From contig JAKSLD010000001.1 of the NCBI GenBank assembly GCA_024401395.1, forward strand, positions 186,001 through 250,000: a stretch of 64,000 nt of DNA, read 5' to 3'. This document shows, piece by piece, positions 44,151 through 52,491 of this stretch. The first letter of the stretch is position 1; each line of letters begins with the position of its first letter. The translations under genes and the position numbers were made by a program. Below the pieces are notes generated by a model. It did not search any database, was not told the DNA's origin, and saw only the letters and a program-made list of their open reading frames with translations. This DNA comes from Bacteroidales bacterium (GTDB lineage Bacteria > Bacteroidota > Bacteroidia > Bacteroidales > Marinilabiliaceae).

Positions 44151-44540
44151 TCAGAAATCAATCGTGGCGTCAATACCAGTGGCCTGTGGCAAGTTCAGAT
44201 ACTTCTCATAAAACTGAACCAATTCAGAATAATTGAGCTTGATTTTCGTAGGACGCATCAGATACATACGTACGTGCCTACTCGATGATGTATGCAAATC
44301 TACTAGATGCAACCCTTTTATCTTCAAAAAATAATCCAATAGCTGGATTCTGTTGTATTTACCCTTAGTCAGTTTTATTAAATCCTGCACAACAGGCTCC
44401 CTCTGCGATGCCCCCTCAGGAAACAAAACAGACATCAATTCCGACATGGCAGTTCTCTCTCTAAAATTGATATACAGATAACGGAACCACACCACCATTG
44501 GAACAATCAACACTAATATGGCAAACACATAATAGAACAC
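44151..44540 (-). CDS. Small single-pass membrane protein, function unknown
   Basis: This 129-residue protein has one N-terminal membrane segment ('YVFAILVLIVPMVVWFRYLYI', residues about 3-23). Basic residues follow directly ('NFRERT'), predicting a short periplasmic N-terminus and a cytoplasmic body. The rest is soluble, rich in Leu, Lys and Arg ('KLTKGKYNRIQLLDYFLKIK', 'RHVRMYLMRPTKIKLNYSEL'). I do not recognise a family. The regular amino-acid composition, the lack of any competing gene on the plus strand and its position divergent from ileS support a real gene. Downstream, towards 44140, lie the 7-base repeats. Confidence 0.7.
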   Translation of the reverse strand: MFYYVFAILVLIVPMVVWFRYLYINFRERTAMSELMSVLFPEGASQREPVVQDLIKLTKGKYNRIQLLDYFLKIKGLHLVDLHTSSSRHVRMYLMRPTKIKLNYSELVQFYEKYLNLPQATGIDATIDF

Positions 44541-44608
44541 GTAGCCCTTTGAGTATTACAATGTTGCGAAAAGTTAGCCGATAGTGCTGAAAATAGGATT
44601 TCATTCAC

Positions 44609-44616
44609 TACCTTTG
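44609..44616 (+). promoter_or_regulatory. -7 box of ileS
   Basis: TACCTTTG, the same box as at dprA, tRNA-Ser and the second M23 gene, lies 94 bases before the ileS ATG. The TTTG box at the expected upstream position is not clear. It leaves a transcribed leader of roughly 90 bases. Confidence 0.7.
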
Positions 44617-44642
44617 CAGTGCAAAAATAGTAACTTAAGGTG

Positions 44643-44676
44643 AGTTGTAGAAATCTTTCACTGAATTTTTACAACT
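44643..44676 (+). promoter_or_regulatory. Hairpin in the ileS leader
   Basis: AGTTGTAGAAA pairs with TTTTTACAACT over 11 positions (one G-T) around a 12-base loop, inside the predicted ileS leader and ending 34 bases before the start codon. No T-tract follows directly and I see no T-box core sequence, so a regulatory role is only possible. Confidence 0.5.
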
Positions 44677-44710
44677 TTCACAAAGCAAAATATTTTCCAG
44701 AAGTAGTATA

Positions 44711-47700
44711 ATGAAAAAAAGATTCGCTGAATACAAGGGATTGGATCTCGCAGGCATCAACCGCGAGGTGCTCGCAAAGTGGCAGAAGAATAACACTTTT
44801 GAGTCGAGCGAAAAGGAACGCGCCGGCGCTCCAAAGTACGTATTCTTTGATGGACCTCCATCTGCAAACGGTCGTCCAGGTATTCACCACGTAATGGCTC
44901 GTACCATTAAGGACTGCTTCTGCCGTTACAAGACATTGCAAGGTTTCGACGTAAAGCGTAAGGCTGGTTGGGATACTCACGGTCTCCCTGTCGAACTCGG
45001 CGTCGAGAAAAGCCTGGGGATCACTAAGGAGGATATCGGAAAGAAAATTTCTGTCGACGATTATAATGCAGCTTGCCGTAAGGATGTAATGAAATATATC
45101 GACCTCTGGGGCAAACTGACTGATGATATGGGCTACTGGATCGACATGGATGACCCATACATCACATACGACAACCGTTATATCGAGTCGTGCTGGTGGC
45201 TCCTCAAGCAGCTCTACCAAAAGAACCTCTTATATAAGGGCTATACTATCCAGCCTTACTCTCCTGCTGCAGGTACAGGTCTTTCTACTCACGAGCTCAA
45301 CCAGCCTGGTTGCTATCGCGACGTAAAGGATACTACAATGACGGCTCAGTTCAAGATGATCCGCGACGCGAAGTCCGAGGCGTTGTTCGCTCTCTGCGAC
45401 GCTCCTCTCTACACTCTCGCGTGGACTACTACTCCTTGGACTTTGCCTTCAAATACTGCTCTCTGCGTTGGCGAGAAGATTGAGTATGTACTCGTTCGTA
45501 CTTTCAACCCATATACAGCTGAACCAATGTGTGCTATCCTCGCTAAGGATAGACTCTCAGCATACCTCGCTCCAGAGGGCGCTGAGATGGAAATGACATA
45601 CGCTGCAGGCGACAAGAAGGTGCCATACCGCATCCTCGGCTCTTATATGGGCAAGGAACTTATCGGCATGAAGTATGAACAGCTTATGCCTATGGTTAAG
45701 CTCGAGGGTAAGGCCTTCGAGGTTATCTCTGGCGACTATGTTACTACTTCCGACGGTACTGGTATCGTACATATCGCTCCTGTATTCGGTGCCGATGATG
45801 CTAAGGTCGCTAAGAACTACGGTATCGAGGCTCTTATGGTAATGGACGCCGACGGTAAGATGGTTCCTATGGTCGATAAGCGCGGTCGTATTATGCCTCG
45901 CACTGATATGGACCAGGATTTCGTCGCTAAGTTCATCAATGCCGACCAGTATGCTGAGTGGGAGGGTCGCTTCGTAAAGAATGCTTATGACGAGAACCTC
46001 ACAGATAAGGATGCTACAATAGATATCGATATCTCTGTAAGTCTCAAGGCTCAGAACAAGGCGTTCAAGATCGAGAAGCACGTTCACTCTTACCCTCACT
46101 GCTGGAGAACAGATAAGCCTGTCCTCTACTACCCTCTTGATTCATGGTTCATCAAGACAACTGCTGTTCGCGAGCGCTTGATCGAACTCAATAATACTAT
46201 CACATGGAAGCCTGCTTCTACAGGTAGCGGCCGTTTCGGCAACTGGCTCGAGAATCTTCAGGACTGGAACCTCTCGCGTTCTCGTTACTGGGGTACTCCT
46301 CTCCCAATCTGGCGCACAGAGGATGGCAAGGAGGAGATCTGCATCGGTTCTATGGAGGAACTCATGGCAGGCATCGAGGCATCTATTAAGGCTGGCTTCA
46401 TGACTGAGAACCCTTACAAGAACTTTAAGGTGGGCGATATGAGCGCTGCTAACTACGCTCCTGAGAATATCGACCTCCACCGCCCTTATATCGATGGTGT
46501 AATCTTGGTAAGCCCAAGTGGGAAGCCTATGCGTCGCGAGCCAGACCTCATCGATGTTTGGTTTGATTCGGGAGCTATGCCTTATGCTCAATACCATTAC
46601 CCATTCGAGCACAAGGACGACCTTCCTTTCCCAGCTGATTTCATTGCTGAGGGTGTCGACCAGACCCGTGGCTGGTTCTTTACTCTCCACGCTATAGCAA
46701 CAATGTGCTTCGACAGCGTAGCTTTCAAGAATGTTATTTCTAATGGTCTCGTTCTCGACAAGAATGGCAACAAGATGTCTAAGCGCCTTGGTAATGCTAT
46801 CGACCCATTTGAGTGCCTCGGCGCTCAGGGTGCCGACGCTGTAAGATGGTATATGATTACCAATTCTCAGCCTTGGGATAACCTTAAGTTCGACATAGCT
46901 GGTGTAGACGAGGTTAAGAGAAAGTATTTCGGTACTCTCTATAATACATATTCGTTCTTTGCACTCTACGCCAATATCGATGGGTTCACAGGCAATGAGC
47001 CATTGGTTCCCGTAGAGAAACGCCCAGAAATTGACCGTTGGATTATCTCTCTCCTCAACTCTCTTGTAGCAGAGGTTCAGGATGCAATGGAGAATTACGA
47101 GCCTACACGCGCTGGTCGCGCTATTCAGGATTTCGTACTCGAGAGCTTGTCTAACTGGTATGTTCGCCTCAACCGTAAGCGTTTCTGGGGTGGCGATTTG
47201 AATGAGGATAAGTTGGCTGCCTACCAGACTCTCTTCGAGTGTCTCAAGAAGGTAGCTATCATGTCTGCTCCTATCGCTCCATTCTTCTCTGATAGACTAT
47301 ATGTTGACCTTCTAGGATTGGAGGACAACGCTCACAATACAGTTCATCTGGCAGACTTCCCTAAGGTTGAGACTAATCTTATCGACAAGGCACTCGAGCA
47401 GCGTATGGGTTATGCCCAGAGCCTCTCAAGTATGATTCTTGCCCTCCGTCGTAAGGTAAGCATCAAGGTACGTCAGCCATTGAACAAGATTATGCTCCCT
47501 ATCCTCGACGAGCAGTTCCAGGCACAGGTAGATCTCGTCAAGAATCTTATCCTTACCGAGGTTAACGTTAAGGAACTTGAGTACCTCACAGATACAGAGG
47601 GTGTACTTGTTAAGCGTATCAAGCCTAACTTCAAGACACTTGGTCCTAAGTATTCTAAGCAGATGAAGGCAATTGCCGCTGAGGTAGCTAAGATGACATC

Positions 47701-48139
47701 TCACGATATCGCAGTTTTCGAGAAGACAGGGGCATTTGAACTTACACTTCCTGATGCTACAAAGATTGTTCTTGCTCCAGAGGACGCAGAGATCCAGAGC
47801 GAGGATATCCCAGGATGGCTTGTTGCAAATGAGGGTGCATTGACTGTAGCTCTCGACATCAACGTGACTCCAGAATTGAAGGAAGAAGGTATCGCGCGTG
47901 AACTTATCAACCGCATACAGAACCTCCGTAAGGATTCCGGGTTTGATGTTACAGACAAGATTACGGTCAAGATATCTCGTAACGCTTCAACAGATGCTGC
48001 TATCGAAAAGCACGCTGAGTATATCGGTTCACAGACTTTGGCTACAAGTGTAACACTTGCCGATGCTGCAGAGCTGAACAACGCTCAAGAGGTAGAAATC
48101 GATGAAGAAGTAAAACTAATGATAGAGGTTAAGCGCTAA
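44711..48139 (+). CDS. ileS: Isoleucyl-tRNA synthetase
   Basis: This 1142-residue class I synthetase charges tRNA-Ile. It has 'YVFFDGPPSANGRPGIHHVM' (HIGH-like motif, here GIHH), 'KAGWDTHGLPVELGVEKSLG', an editing (CP1) domain with 'LAWTTTPWTLPSNTALCVG' and 'DGTGIVHIAPVFGADD', 'SRSRYWGTPLPIW', 'GVDQTRGWFFTLHA', 'NGLVLDKNGNKMSKRLGNAI' with the KMSKR loop, and an anticodon-binding domain ('YEPTRAGRAIQDFVLESLSN'). The length above 1100 and the C-terminal extension fit the longer, eukaryote-like type of IleRS. It heads an ileS - dksA-like - lspA series, an order often kept in Bacteroidota. Confidence 0.97.
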   Translation: MKKRFAEYKGLDLAGINREVLAKWQKNNTFESSEKERAGAPKYVFFDGPPSANGRPGIHHVMARTIKDCFCRYKTLQGFDVKRKAGWDTHGLPVELGVEKSLGITKEDIGKKISVDDYNAACRKDVMKYIDLWGKLTDDMGYWIDMDDPYITYDNRYIESCWWLLKQLYQKNLLYKGYTIQPYSPAAGTGLSTHELNQPGCYRDVKDTTMTAQFKMIRDAKSEALFALCDAPLYTLAWTTTPWTLPSNTALCVGEKIEYVLVRTFNPYTAEPMCAILAKDRLSAYLAPEGAEMEMTYAAGDKKVPYRILGSYMGKELIGMKYEQLMPMVKLEGKAFEVISGDYVTTSDGTGIVHIAPVFGADDAKVAKNYGIEALMVMDADGKMVPMVDKRGRIMPRTDMDQDFVAKFINADQYAEWEGRFVKNAYDENLTDKDATIDIDISVSLKAQNKAFKIEKHVHSYPHCWRTDKPVLYYPLDSWFIKTTAVRERLIELNNTITWKPASTGSGRFGNWLENLQDWNLSRSRYWGTPLPIWRTEDGKEEICIGSMEELMAGIEASIKAGFMTENPYKNFKVGDMSAANYAPENIDLHRPYIDGVILVSPSGKPMRREPDLIDVWFDSGAMPYAQYHYPFEHKDDLPFPADFIAEGVDQTRGWFFTLHAIATMCFDSVAFKNVISNGLVLDKNGNKMSKRLGNAIDPFECLGAQGADAVRWYMITNSQPWDNLKFDIAGVDEVKRKYFGTLYNTYSFFALYANIDGFTGNEPLVPVEKRPEIDRWIISLLNSLVAEVQDAMENYEPTRAGRAIQDFVLESLSNWYVRLNRKRFWGGDLNEDKLAAYQTLFECLKKVAIMSAPIAPFFSDRLYVDLLGLEDNAHNTVHLADFPKVETNLIDKALEQRMGYAQSLSSMILALRRKVSIKVRQPLNKIMLPILDEQFQAQVDLVKNLILTEVNVKELEYLTDTEGVLVKRIKPNFKTLGPKYSKQMKAIAAEVAKMTSHDIAVFEKTGAFELTLPDATKIVLAPEDAEIQSEDIPGWLVANEGALTVALDINVTPELKEEGIARELINRIQNLRKDSGFDVTDKITVKISRNASTDAAIEKHAEYIGSQTLATSVTLADAAELNNAQEVEIDEEVKLMIEVKR

Positions 48140-48154
48140 TTGCAGCGCTTAACC
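48127..48154 (+). terminator. Perfect hairpin spanning the ileS stop codon
   Basis: GGTTAAGCGC and GCGCTTAACC form a perfect 10-base stem with the TAA stop codon in the 8-base loop. No T-tract follows, so it is more likely an mRNA-stability or attenuation structure than an efficient intrinsic terminator. Confidence 0.45.
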
Positions 48155-48200
48155 ATATTATATAAACTACCATTTTTACTCACACTAATTTTTTAAGCTT

Positions 48201-48575
48201 ATGGAGAAGACTAGATACTCTGATGAAGAGCTCGAGGAGTTCAAGGCAGTAATTTTAGAGAAGTTAGAGAAAGCAAAGAGCGACTATGAGCTTTTCAAAA
48301 ACGACATTACGCATGGTGATGGCAATGACACACAAGACACATCTCCTACATTCCACGTATTGGAAGAGGGAGCATCTGTACTCTCCAAGGAGGAGTCGGG
48401 CCGTCTTGCACAGCGTCAGCAGAAGTTCATCCAGAGCCTACAGGCAGCGCTCGTTCGTATTGAGAATAAGACATACGGCGTATGCCGTGTAACAGGGAAA
48501 CTCATTCCAAAGGAGCGTCTTCTCGCTGTACCTCACGCTACACTTAGCATTGAGGCGAAGAATAAGCAGAATTAA
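48201..48575 (+). CDS. TraR/DksA family protein with most zinc-finger cysteines missing
   Basis: This 124-residue protein has a charged coiled-coil N-terminus ('EFKAVILEKLEKAKSDYELF', 'RLAQRQQKFIQSLQAALVRI'), the 'DDxxD'-like region represented by 'GDGNDTQD', and a C-terminal segment 'YGVCRVTGKLIPKERLLAVPHATLSIEAK'-like, which aligns with the DksA zinc finger. The canonical motif has four Cys; here only one is left. The others are replaced (T in 'RVTG', S in 'TLSI', A in 'EAK'). DksA-type proteins bind RNA polymerase and modulate promoters during the stringent response. The zinc-free variant seems to be usual in this phylum. It lies between ileS and lspA, whose TTG start is 21 bases downstream. 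Confidence 0.9.
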   Translation: MEKTRYSDEELEEFKAVILEKLEKAKSDYELFKNDITHGDGNDTQDTSPTFHVLEEGASVLSKEESGRLAQRQQKFIQSLQAALVRIENKTYGVCRVTGKLIPKERLLAVPHATLSIEAKNKQN

Positions 48576-48596
48576 TTTTTAGCGACATATCAGAAA

Positions 48597-49268
48597 TTGA
48601 AACGTCACGACGGAATTATAGCTATAGGTATAATCTTGGCTGTCTTGATATTTGATCAGGCAGTCAAGATTTACATTAAGACCCATTTTATGCTGGGGGA
48701 AGAGGTCACCGTATTCGGAGACTGGTTCAAGCTACACTTTGTAGAGAATAATGGCATGGCCTTTGGCATGGAGATAGGCAGTGGCAATTGGGGCAAGATT
48801 GCGCTGTCGGTATTCCGTATCATTGCGGTCATTGCTATTGGCTACTACATCTACAAGCTATGCAAGAGAGAAAAGCCAGCCAGTATTCTTATGCTGACCT
48901 GCATTTCGCTTGTATGGGCTGGTGCGTTCGGTAATATTATAGACTCCCTATGCTACGGAGTAATATTTGACTCAAGTTGGGGTCAGATAGCTACAATGTT
49001 CCCAGAAGCAGGAGGATACAGCACATGGCTACACGGTCGAGTTGTGGATATGCTCTATTTCCCTCTCATCGAAGGCACATTCCCATCATGGATGCCATTC
49101 TGGGGAGGAGAGCCATTTGTATTCTTCCACCCTGTATTCAACATAGCTGATGCTGCCATATCGGTAGGTATGGCTATCGCCATTCTCTTCTGCAACAAAG
49201 AACTCTCTGCAGAATTTGAGGATATGGATACGAAACTGAGCCAAACAAAAGGGAATAAGAAGGCTTAA
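48597..49268 (+). CDS. lspA: Lipoprotein signal peptidase (signal peptidase II), TTG start
   Basis: This 223-residue membrane aspartyl protease removes signal peptides from lipoproteins. It has four hydrophobic segments and the LspA motifs 'FDQAVKIYIK', 'FKLHFVENNGMAFGM', 'FGNIIDSLCYG' (catalytic Asp about 116) and 'FNIADAAISVGM' (catalytic Asp about 185). An insert of about 45 residues between the last two motifs ('SSWGQIATMFPEAGGYSTWL...') makes it longer than the 160-170 residues of proteobacterial LspA. The reading frame has no ATG between the upstream gene's stop at 48575 and the conserved N-terminus, so translation must begin at TTG (48597), 21 bases after that stop. Confidence 0.94.
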   Translation: MKRHDGIIAIGIILAVLIFDQAVKIYIKTHFMLGEEVTVFGDWFKLHFVENNGMAFGMEIGSGNWGKIALSVFRIIAVIAIGYYIYKLCKREKPASILMLTCISLVWAGAFGNIIDSLCYGVIFDSSWGQIATMFPEAGGYSTWLHGRVVDMLYFPLIEGTFPSWMPFWGGEPFVFFHPVFNIADAAISVGMAIAILFCNKELSAEFEDMDTKLSQTKGNKKA

Positions 49269-49300
49269 TAGACCGAACCTTATAAATAAGGAACAGAATT

Positions 49301-50095
49301 ATGGCAACCGTATTATATGACAGTCCAGTATTTGGACCCATTATCAGCAGGAGAATGGGCACCTCACTTGGCATAAACCTCAACCCATCGGGACGTAAGG
49401 TTTGTTCGTTCGACTGCATATACTGTGAGTGCGGGTTCAATGAGAAGGCTCCGCTCACATCTGCGCCAGAACATCATATTCCGACTAGAGAAGAAGTTGC
49501 GGAGAAGCTGGAAGTTACCCTTACAAAGATGGCGGCGGAAGGCAAGAATCTCGATGTCATAACATTTGCCGGGAATGGGGAGCCAACATTACATCCAGAT
49601 TTCATTGGAGTAATAACAGACACCGTACGACTACGCAACCAATATTTTCCCAAAGCCAATATAGCGGTACTGACTAACGGCACGCGCGTACACATCCCAT
49701 CAGTATTCGAGGCGCTGACAATGGTTGACAAACCTTGCGTCAAAATAGATTCGCTGGATATGGGAATAGTTCGTGCATTAGACAGACCCGTAGATTCAGA
49801 CTATACGGTAAACCGCGTAGTAGAGACTCTCAAAGGGCACGAGATGAAGCACCTTGTAGTACAATCCATGTTCTGTCAGTGGAAAGACGGAGAAGAATGG
49901 AAGAACAACTATTCGGAAGAGAACATTGATGCTTGGGTAGAGACGATAAAAAATTTACGCCCCAAAGCCGTACAAGTATACACGATATCAAGAGAGACCC
50001 CATACAAAGATATGCGAAAGGCTCCAGAAGCCATGTTGAACAGCATAGCAGACAAGGTCCGCAACTATACGAGTGAAGTCTCGGTATCGATGTAA
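49301..50095 (+). CDS. Radical SAM protein (COG0731-like)
   Basis: This 264-residue protein carries the radical SAM cluster motif in 'KVCSFDCIYCECGF' (CxxxCxxC, residues about 34-41). 'ITFAGNGEPTLHPDF' (the GGE-like SAM-binding motif), 'IAVLTNGT' and 'VKIDSLDMGIVRALDRP' follow. It resembles the short Fe-S oxidoreductases related to the wyosine enzyme TYW1 but lacks the flavodoxin domain. Its substrate is not known from sequence. The C-terminus ('QVYTISRETPYKDMRKAP') matches this group, where a tyrosine/threonine segment precedes the end. It lies 32 bases after lspA and 40 bases before the alanine dehydrogenase-like gene. Confidence 0.88.
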   Translation: MATVLYDSPVFGPIISRRMGTSLGINLNPSGRKVCSFDCIYCECGFNEKAPLTSAPEHHIPTREEVAEKLEVTLTKMAAEGKNLDVITFAGNGEPTLHPDFIGVITDTVRLRNQYFPKANIAVLTNGTRVHIPSVFEALTMVDKPCVKIDSLDMGIVRALDRPVDSDYTVNRVVETLKGHEMKHLVVQSMFCQWKDGEEWKNNYSEENIDAWVETIKNLRPKAVQVYTISRETPYKDMRKAPEAMLNSIADKVRNYTSEVSVSM

Positions 50096-50135
50096 ATCAA
50101 CGCGCATAGTACACTCCCCTTAATATCCATGACCT

Positions 50136-51335
50136 ATGAATACAGCTATTGAAGAAAAACTGACGCCATGCCTTGAGCGTATTCAAGAGACGAATAAAGG
50201 CAGACACTTTCGCATTGGCATACCGGCAGAAGCCGACGGCAATGAGAATCGTATTGGCATTACCCCTCAGGCAGTAGAAGTATTAGTCTCACTAGGTCAT
50301 GAGGTAGTTTACGAAAAAGGGGCAGGAAGCAAATCAAAATTCAAGGACGAAAATTACGCAGCTTCAGGAGCCAAAGTCACGACATTCCACGAAGAGGCAC
50401 TAAAGTGCGAGATAATAGTCAGACTTACCCTTCCGACCAAAGAAGAAAGCGAGCATATATCAAAAGGCACCACTATATTAAGTTGCCTGAAGCATATACG
50501 GAGGTCAGAGGAAGAGTACGGGTTGCTCGCAAAAAAAGGATGCAATATCATTGCCATAGACCTTATGAAGAAGACCAGTGATGATGAAACATTACTTGGT
50601 CTGTGTCTTGGCGAAGTACGAGGGCAGATGGCCATGACCACGGCAGCACACCTACTGCAAGACAACAATGGCAAAGGCAAAGGAGTGATAATAGGAGGAG
50701 TAGTAGGAGTACCTCCAACAGAGATAATCATACTTGGAGCAGACACAACAGCATTCAGCATAGCAAAATATGCGCTGGCATTCGGATGCTCGGTAAAAGT
50801 ATTTGACAGCAGTCACGTAAGACTACAGAAGCTGCAAGCGAAATTAGGCAGTTTCAATTATGTATTTACATCGATATATCATCCACAAGCGCTAAACAAA
50901 GCGTTACATTCGGCCGATGTGCTTATAGCCTGCGGTTCGGCGAACGGCACTATTGAGTATTACGTCACCAAAGAATCATTAAGTCTGCTGAAAAAAGGGG
51001 CAGTCGTACTAGACATTACGCCTGCGACACTCAGTGGGATAGAAACCTCGCACGAATCCACATTAGAAAAGCCTTGCTACGAAGAAGACGGGCTGCTCTT
51101 CCAGTGCCTTCCCGACATATCGATGCTTGCGGCCCATACATCGAGCATAATAATAAGCGACATAGTTGTAGCCGTTTTAAAGAGCATTGGCAACTACGGC
51201 ACCATGGATCTGGCTTCGATAGCAGACGATTATGTGACACAAGGCACAGTCATGCTAAACGGAATAACGACAAATTCCGAAGTTGCGAAGTGGTACAACG
51301 CAGATTATTGCGACATTAGACTACTGAGATTCTGA
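50136..51335 (+). CDS. Alanine dehydrogenase / transhydrogenase alpha-like protein
   Basis: This 399-residue protein has the AlaDH/PNT layout. The N-terminal domain has 'RIGIPAEADGNENRIGITPQ' and 'GHEVVYEKGAGSKSKFKDENY'. The NAD-binding domain has 'GVPPTEIIILGADTTAFSIA', where G-A-D replaces the common G-A-G. 'LIACGSANG' and 'VVLDITPATLSGIETS' follow. In a canonical alanine dehydrogenase the lysine/histidine pair sits near 'YLHLA'; here the stretch reads 'SCLKHIRRSEEEYG'. Reversible deamination of alanine is the likeliest activity, but substrate specificity is uncertain. The segment TTGCTCGCAAAAAAA at 50523-50537 looks like a reversed element head. It is followed upstream by no convincing array and encodes conserved 'LLAKK', so it is probably chance. 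Confidence 0.85.
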   Translation: MNTAIEEKLTPCLERIQETNKGRHFRIGIPAEADGNENRIGITPQAVEVLVSLGHEVVYEKGAGSKSKFKDENYAASGAKVTTFHEEALKCEIIVRLTLPTKEESEHISKGTTILSCLKHIRRSEEEYGLLAKKGCNIIAIDLMKKTSDDETLLGLCLGEVRGQMAMTTAAHLLQDNNGKGKGVIIGGVVGVPPTEIIILGADTTAFSIAKYALAFGCSVKVFDSSHVRLQKLQAKLGSFNYVFTSIYHPQALNKALHSADVLIACGSANGTIEYYVTKESLSLLKKGAVVLDITPATLSGIETSHESTLEKPCYEEDGLLFQCLPDISMLAAHTSSIIISDIVVAVLKSIGNYGTMDLASIADDYVTQGTVMLNGITTNSEVAKWYNADYCDIRLLRF

Positions 51336-51384
51336 CAGTTGGCCTTCTGGGTTCAAATTGTCCTAAAAAATAAACGGCAAAACA

Positions 51385-51416
51385 TTTGGAGAAATAGTAT
51401 TTCTGATATACCTTTG
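51385..51416 (+). promoter_or_regulatory. Promoter of tRNA-Ser
   Basis: TTTG at 51385-51388 and TACCTTTG at 51409-51416 are separated by 20 bases, a close match to the Bacteroidales consensus. The -7 box ends 13 bases before the mature tRNA. Confidence 0.85.
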
Positions 51417-51429
51417 CACCGTCATTCAA

Positions 51430-51512
51430 GGAGAGATGGCAGAGTGGTCGATTGCACCGGTCTTGAAAACCGGCGTACGAGAGTACCGGGAGTTCGAATC
51501 TCTCTCTCTCCG
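51430..51512 (+). tRNA. tRNA-Ser (anticodon TGA)
   Basis: The 7-base acceptor stem GGAGAGA pairs perfectly with TCTCTCC (51505-51511), and the discriminator is G at 51512. The anticodon stem CCGGT/ACCGG encloses the loop CTTGAAA, giving anticodon TGA. A long variable arm (CGTACGAGAGTAC region) marks a class II tRNA, and the T-arm GGGAG-TTCGAAT-CTCTC is normal. CCA is not encoded. Confidence 0.97.
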
Positions 51513-51516
51513 CAGA

Positions 51517-51550
51517 AAGAGCTGGATACTTAGTATTCGGCTCTTTTTTT
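51517..51550 (+). terminator. Intrinsic terminator after tRNA-Ser
   Basis: AAGAGCTGGATAC pairs with GTATTCGGCTCTT (13 positions, two G-T) around a 3-base loop. T residues continue from the 3' arm into the run ending at 51550, directly after the tRNA. Confidence 0.88.
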
Positions 51551-51687
51551 GTTATATTATATTTCGTTGACATAGGTATGCCCCAAACGAACAGCCGTGA
51601 GTACAGATTACACAGTACCCACGGCCTATCATCAAACCTCTATTGAGCGACCCTTTCACCCGTCAGCAAACAACACACAGATAAAAG

Positions 51688-51748
51688 CATAATCATACGC
51701 TAGTCCTACGCTACTCCCTTAGAAGTCCCTTGTTGCTCGCAGTTTTTT
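51688..51748 (-). repeat. Dispersed head-plus-11-base element, copy E, reversed
   Basis: The exact 17-base head lies on the minus strand at 51748-51732. Reading that strand, 11-base units follow ending at 51721, 51710, 51699 and 51688: AAGGGACTTCT, AAGGGAGTAGC, GTAGGACTAGC and GTATGATTATG. Successive units change gradually. The rest of the 240-base spacer (51551-51790) shows nothing else I can assign. Confidence 0.9.
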
Positions 51749-51790
51749 AATAAAAATGATTCCAAATAAAAGAGCCGCAAGTATATATAA

Positions 51791-52465
51791 TTAACTGAGC
51801 GGTTCCGATACGACCCTACCATCGAACAAGTTGACGATGCGAGTAGCATAATTTGCATCACGCTGAGAGTGAGTCACCATAATAACTGTAGTACCCTCAG
51901 AATTAAGTTGGCTAAGAACCTCCATAACCTCCTTACCATTTGTCGAATCGAGGTTACCCGTTGGCTCATCCGCAAGAATAAGTCGAGGATTAAGGACGAG
52001 AGCGCGAGCGATGGCTACACGCTGCTGCTGGCCACCAGAGAGCTGCTGAGGGTAGTGGAAAATTCGGTGAGACATATTCATACGGCGCAATATTTCATTT
52101 ACCCTTTCATTACGCTCCTTAGCAGGGACCCCTTGAATCTTAAGAGGCAATTCCACATTCTGAGCCACTGTGAGGCCATCGATAAGATTAAAAGCCTGGA
52201 AAATGAAACCTATTCTACCCATACGGAGATCAGAACGTTGAGCCTCAGAGAAAGAAGCCACCTCCCTACCGTCGAATTTATAAGAACCAGAAGTAGGGTT
52301 ATCCAACAGACCGAGGATATTGAGGAGAGTTGACTTACCACAACCAGAAGGGCCCATTATGGCTACGAATTCACCCTCCTTCACGTCGAGAGACACATTA
52401 TCAAGAGCTATAGTCTCTACATCCTCTGTATGAAATATCTTGCTGAGATTATTAATCTTTATCAT
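51791..52465 (-). CDS. MacB/LolD-type ABC transporter ATP-binding protein
   Basis: This 224-residue ATPase has Walker A 'GPSGCGKST', Q-loop '[20 protein letters not shown]', signature '[20 protein letters not shown]', Walker B '[13 protein letters not shown]' and the H-loop '[12 protein letters not shown]'. It is of the short LolD/MacB type that powers mechanotransmission by FtsX-fold permeases rather than classical import. It follows the permease gene at 52492-54882 by 26 bases on the same strand, so the two form one transporter. Its substrate is unknown; relatives export peptides, lipoproteins or antibiotics. Confidence 0.94.
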   Translation of the reverse strand: MIKINNLSKIFHTEDVETIALDNVSLDVKEGEFVAIMGPSGCGKSTLLNILGLLDNPTSGSYKFDGREVASFSEAQRSDLRMGRIGFIFQAFNLIDGLTVAQNVELPLKIQGVPAKERNERVNEILRRMNMSHRIFHYPQQLSGGQQQRVAIARALVLNPRLILADEPTGNLDSTNGKEVMEVLSQLNSEGTTVIMVTHSQRDANYATRIVNLFDGRVVSEPLS

Positions 52466-52491
52466 TGTCGTATATATTATATGAGTTAATA

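Noticed and set aside
44617-44710. T-box leader for ileS
   Set aside because: No T-box core sequence or terminator/antiterminator pair is present; only a simple hairpin is visible.
50523-50537. Reversed element-head-like sequence in the alanine dehydrogenase-like gene
   Set aside because: Only the short GCGAGCAAC part plus a homopolymer matches, the following 11-base units do not resemble each other, and it encodes a normal 'LLAKK' helix segment.
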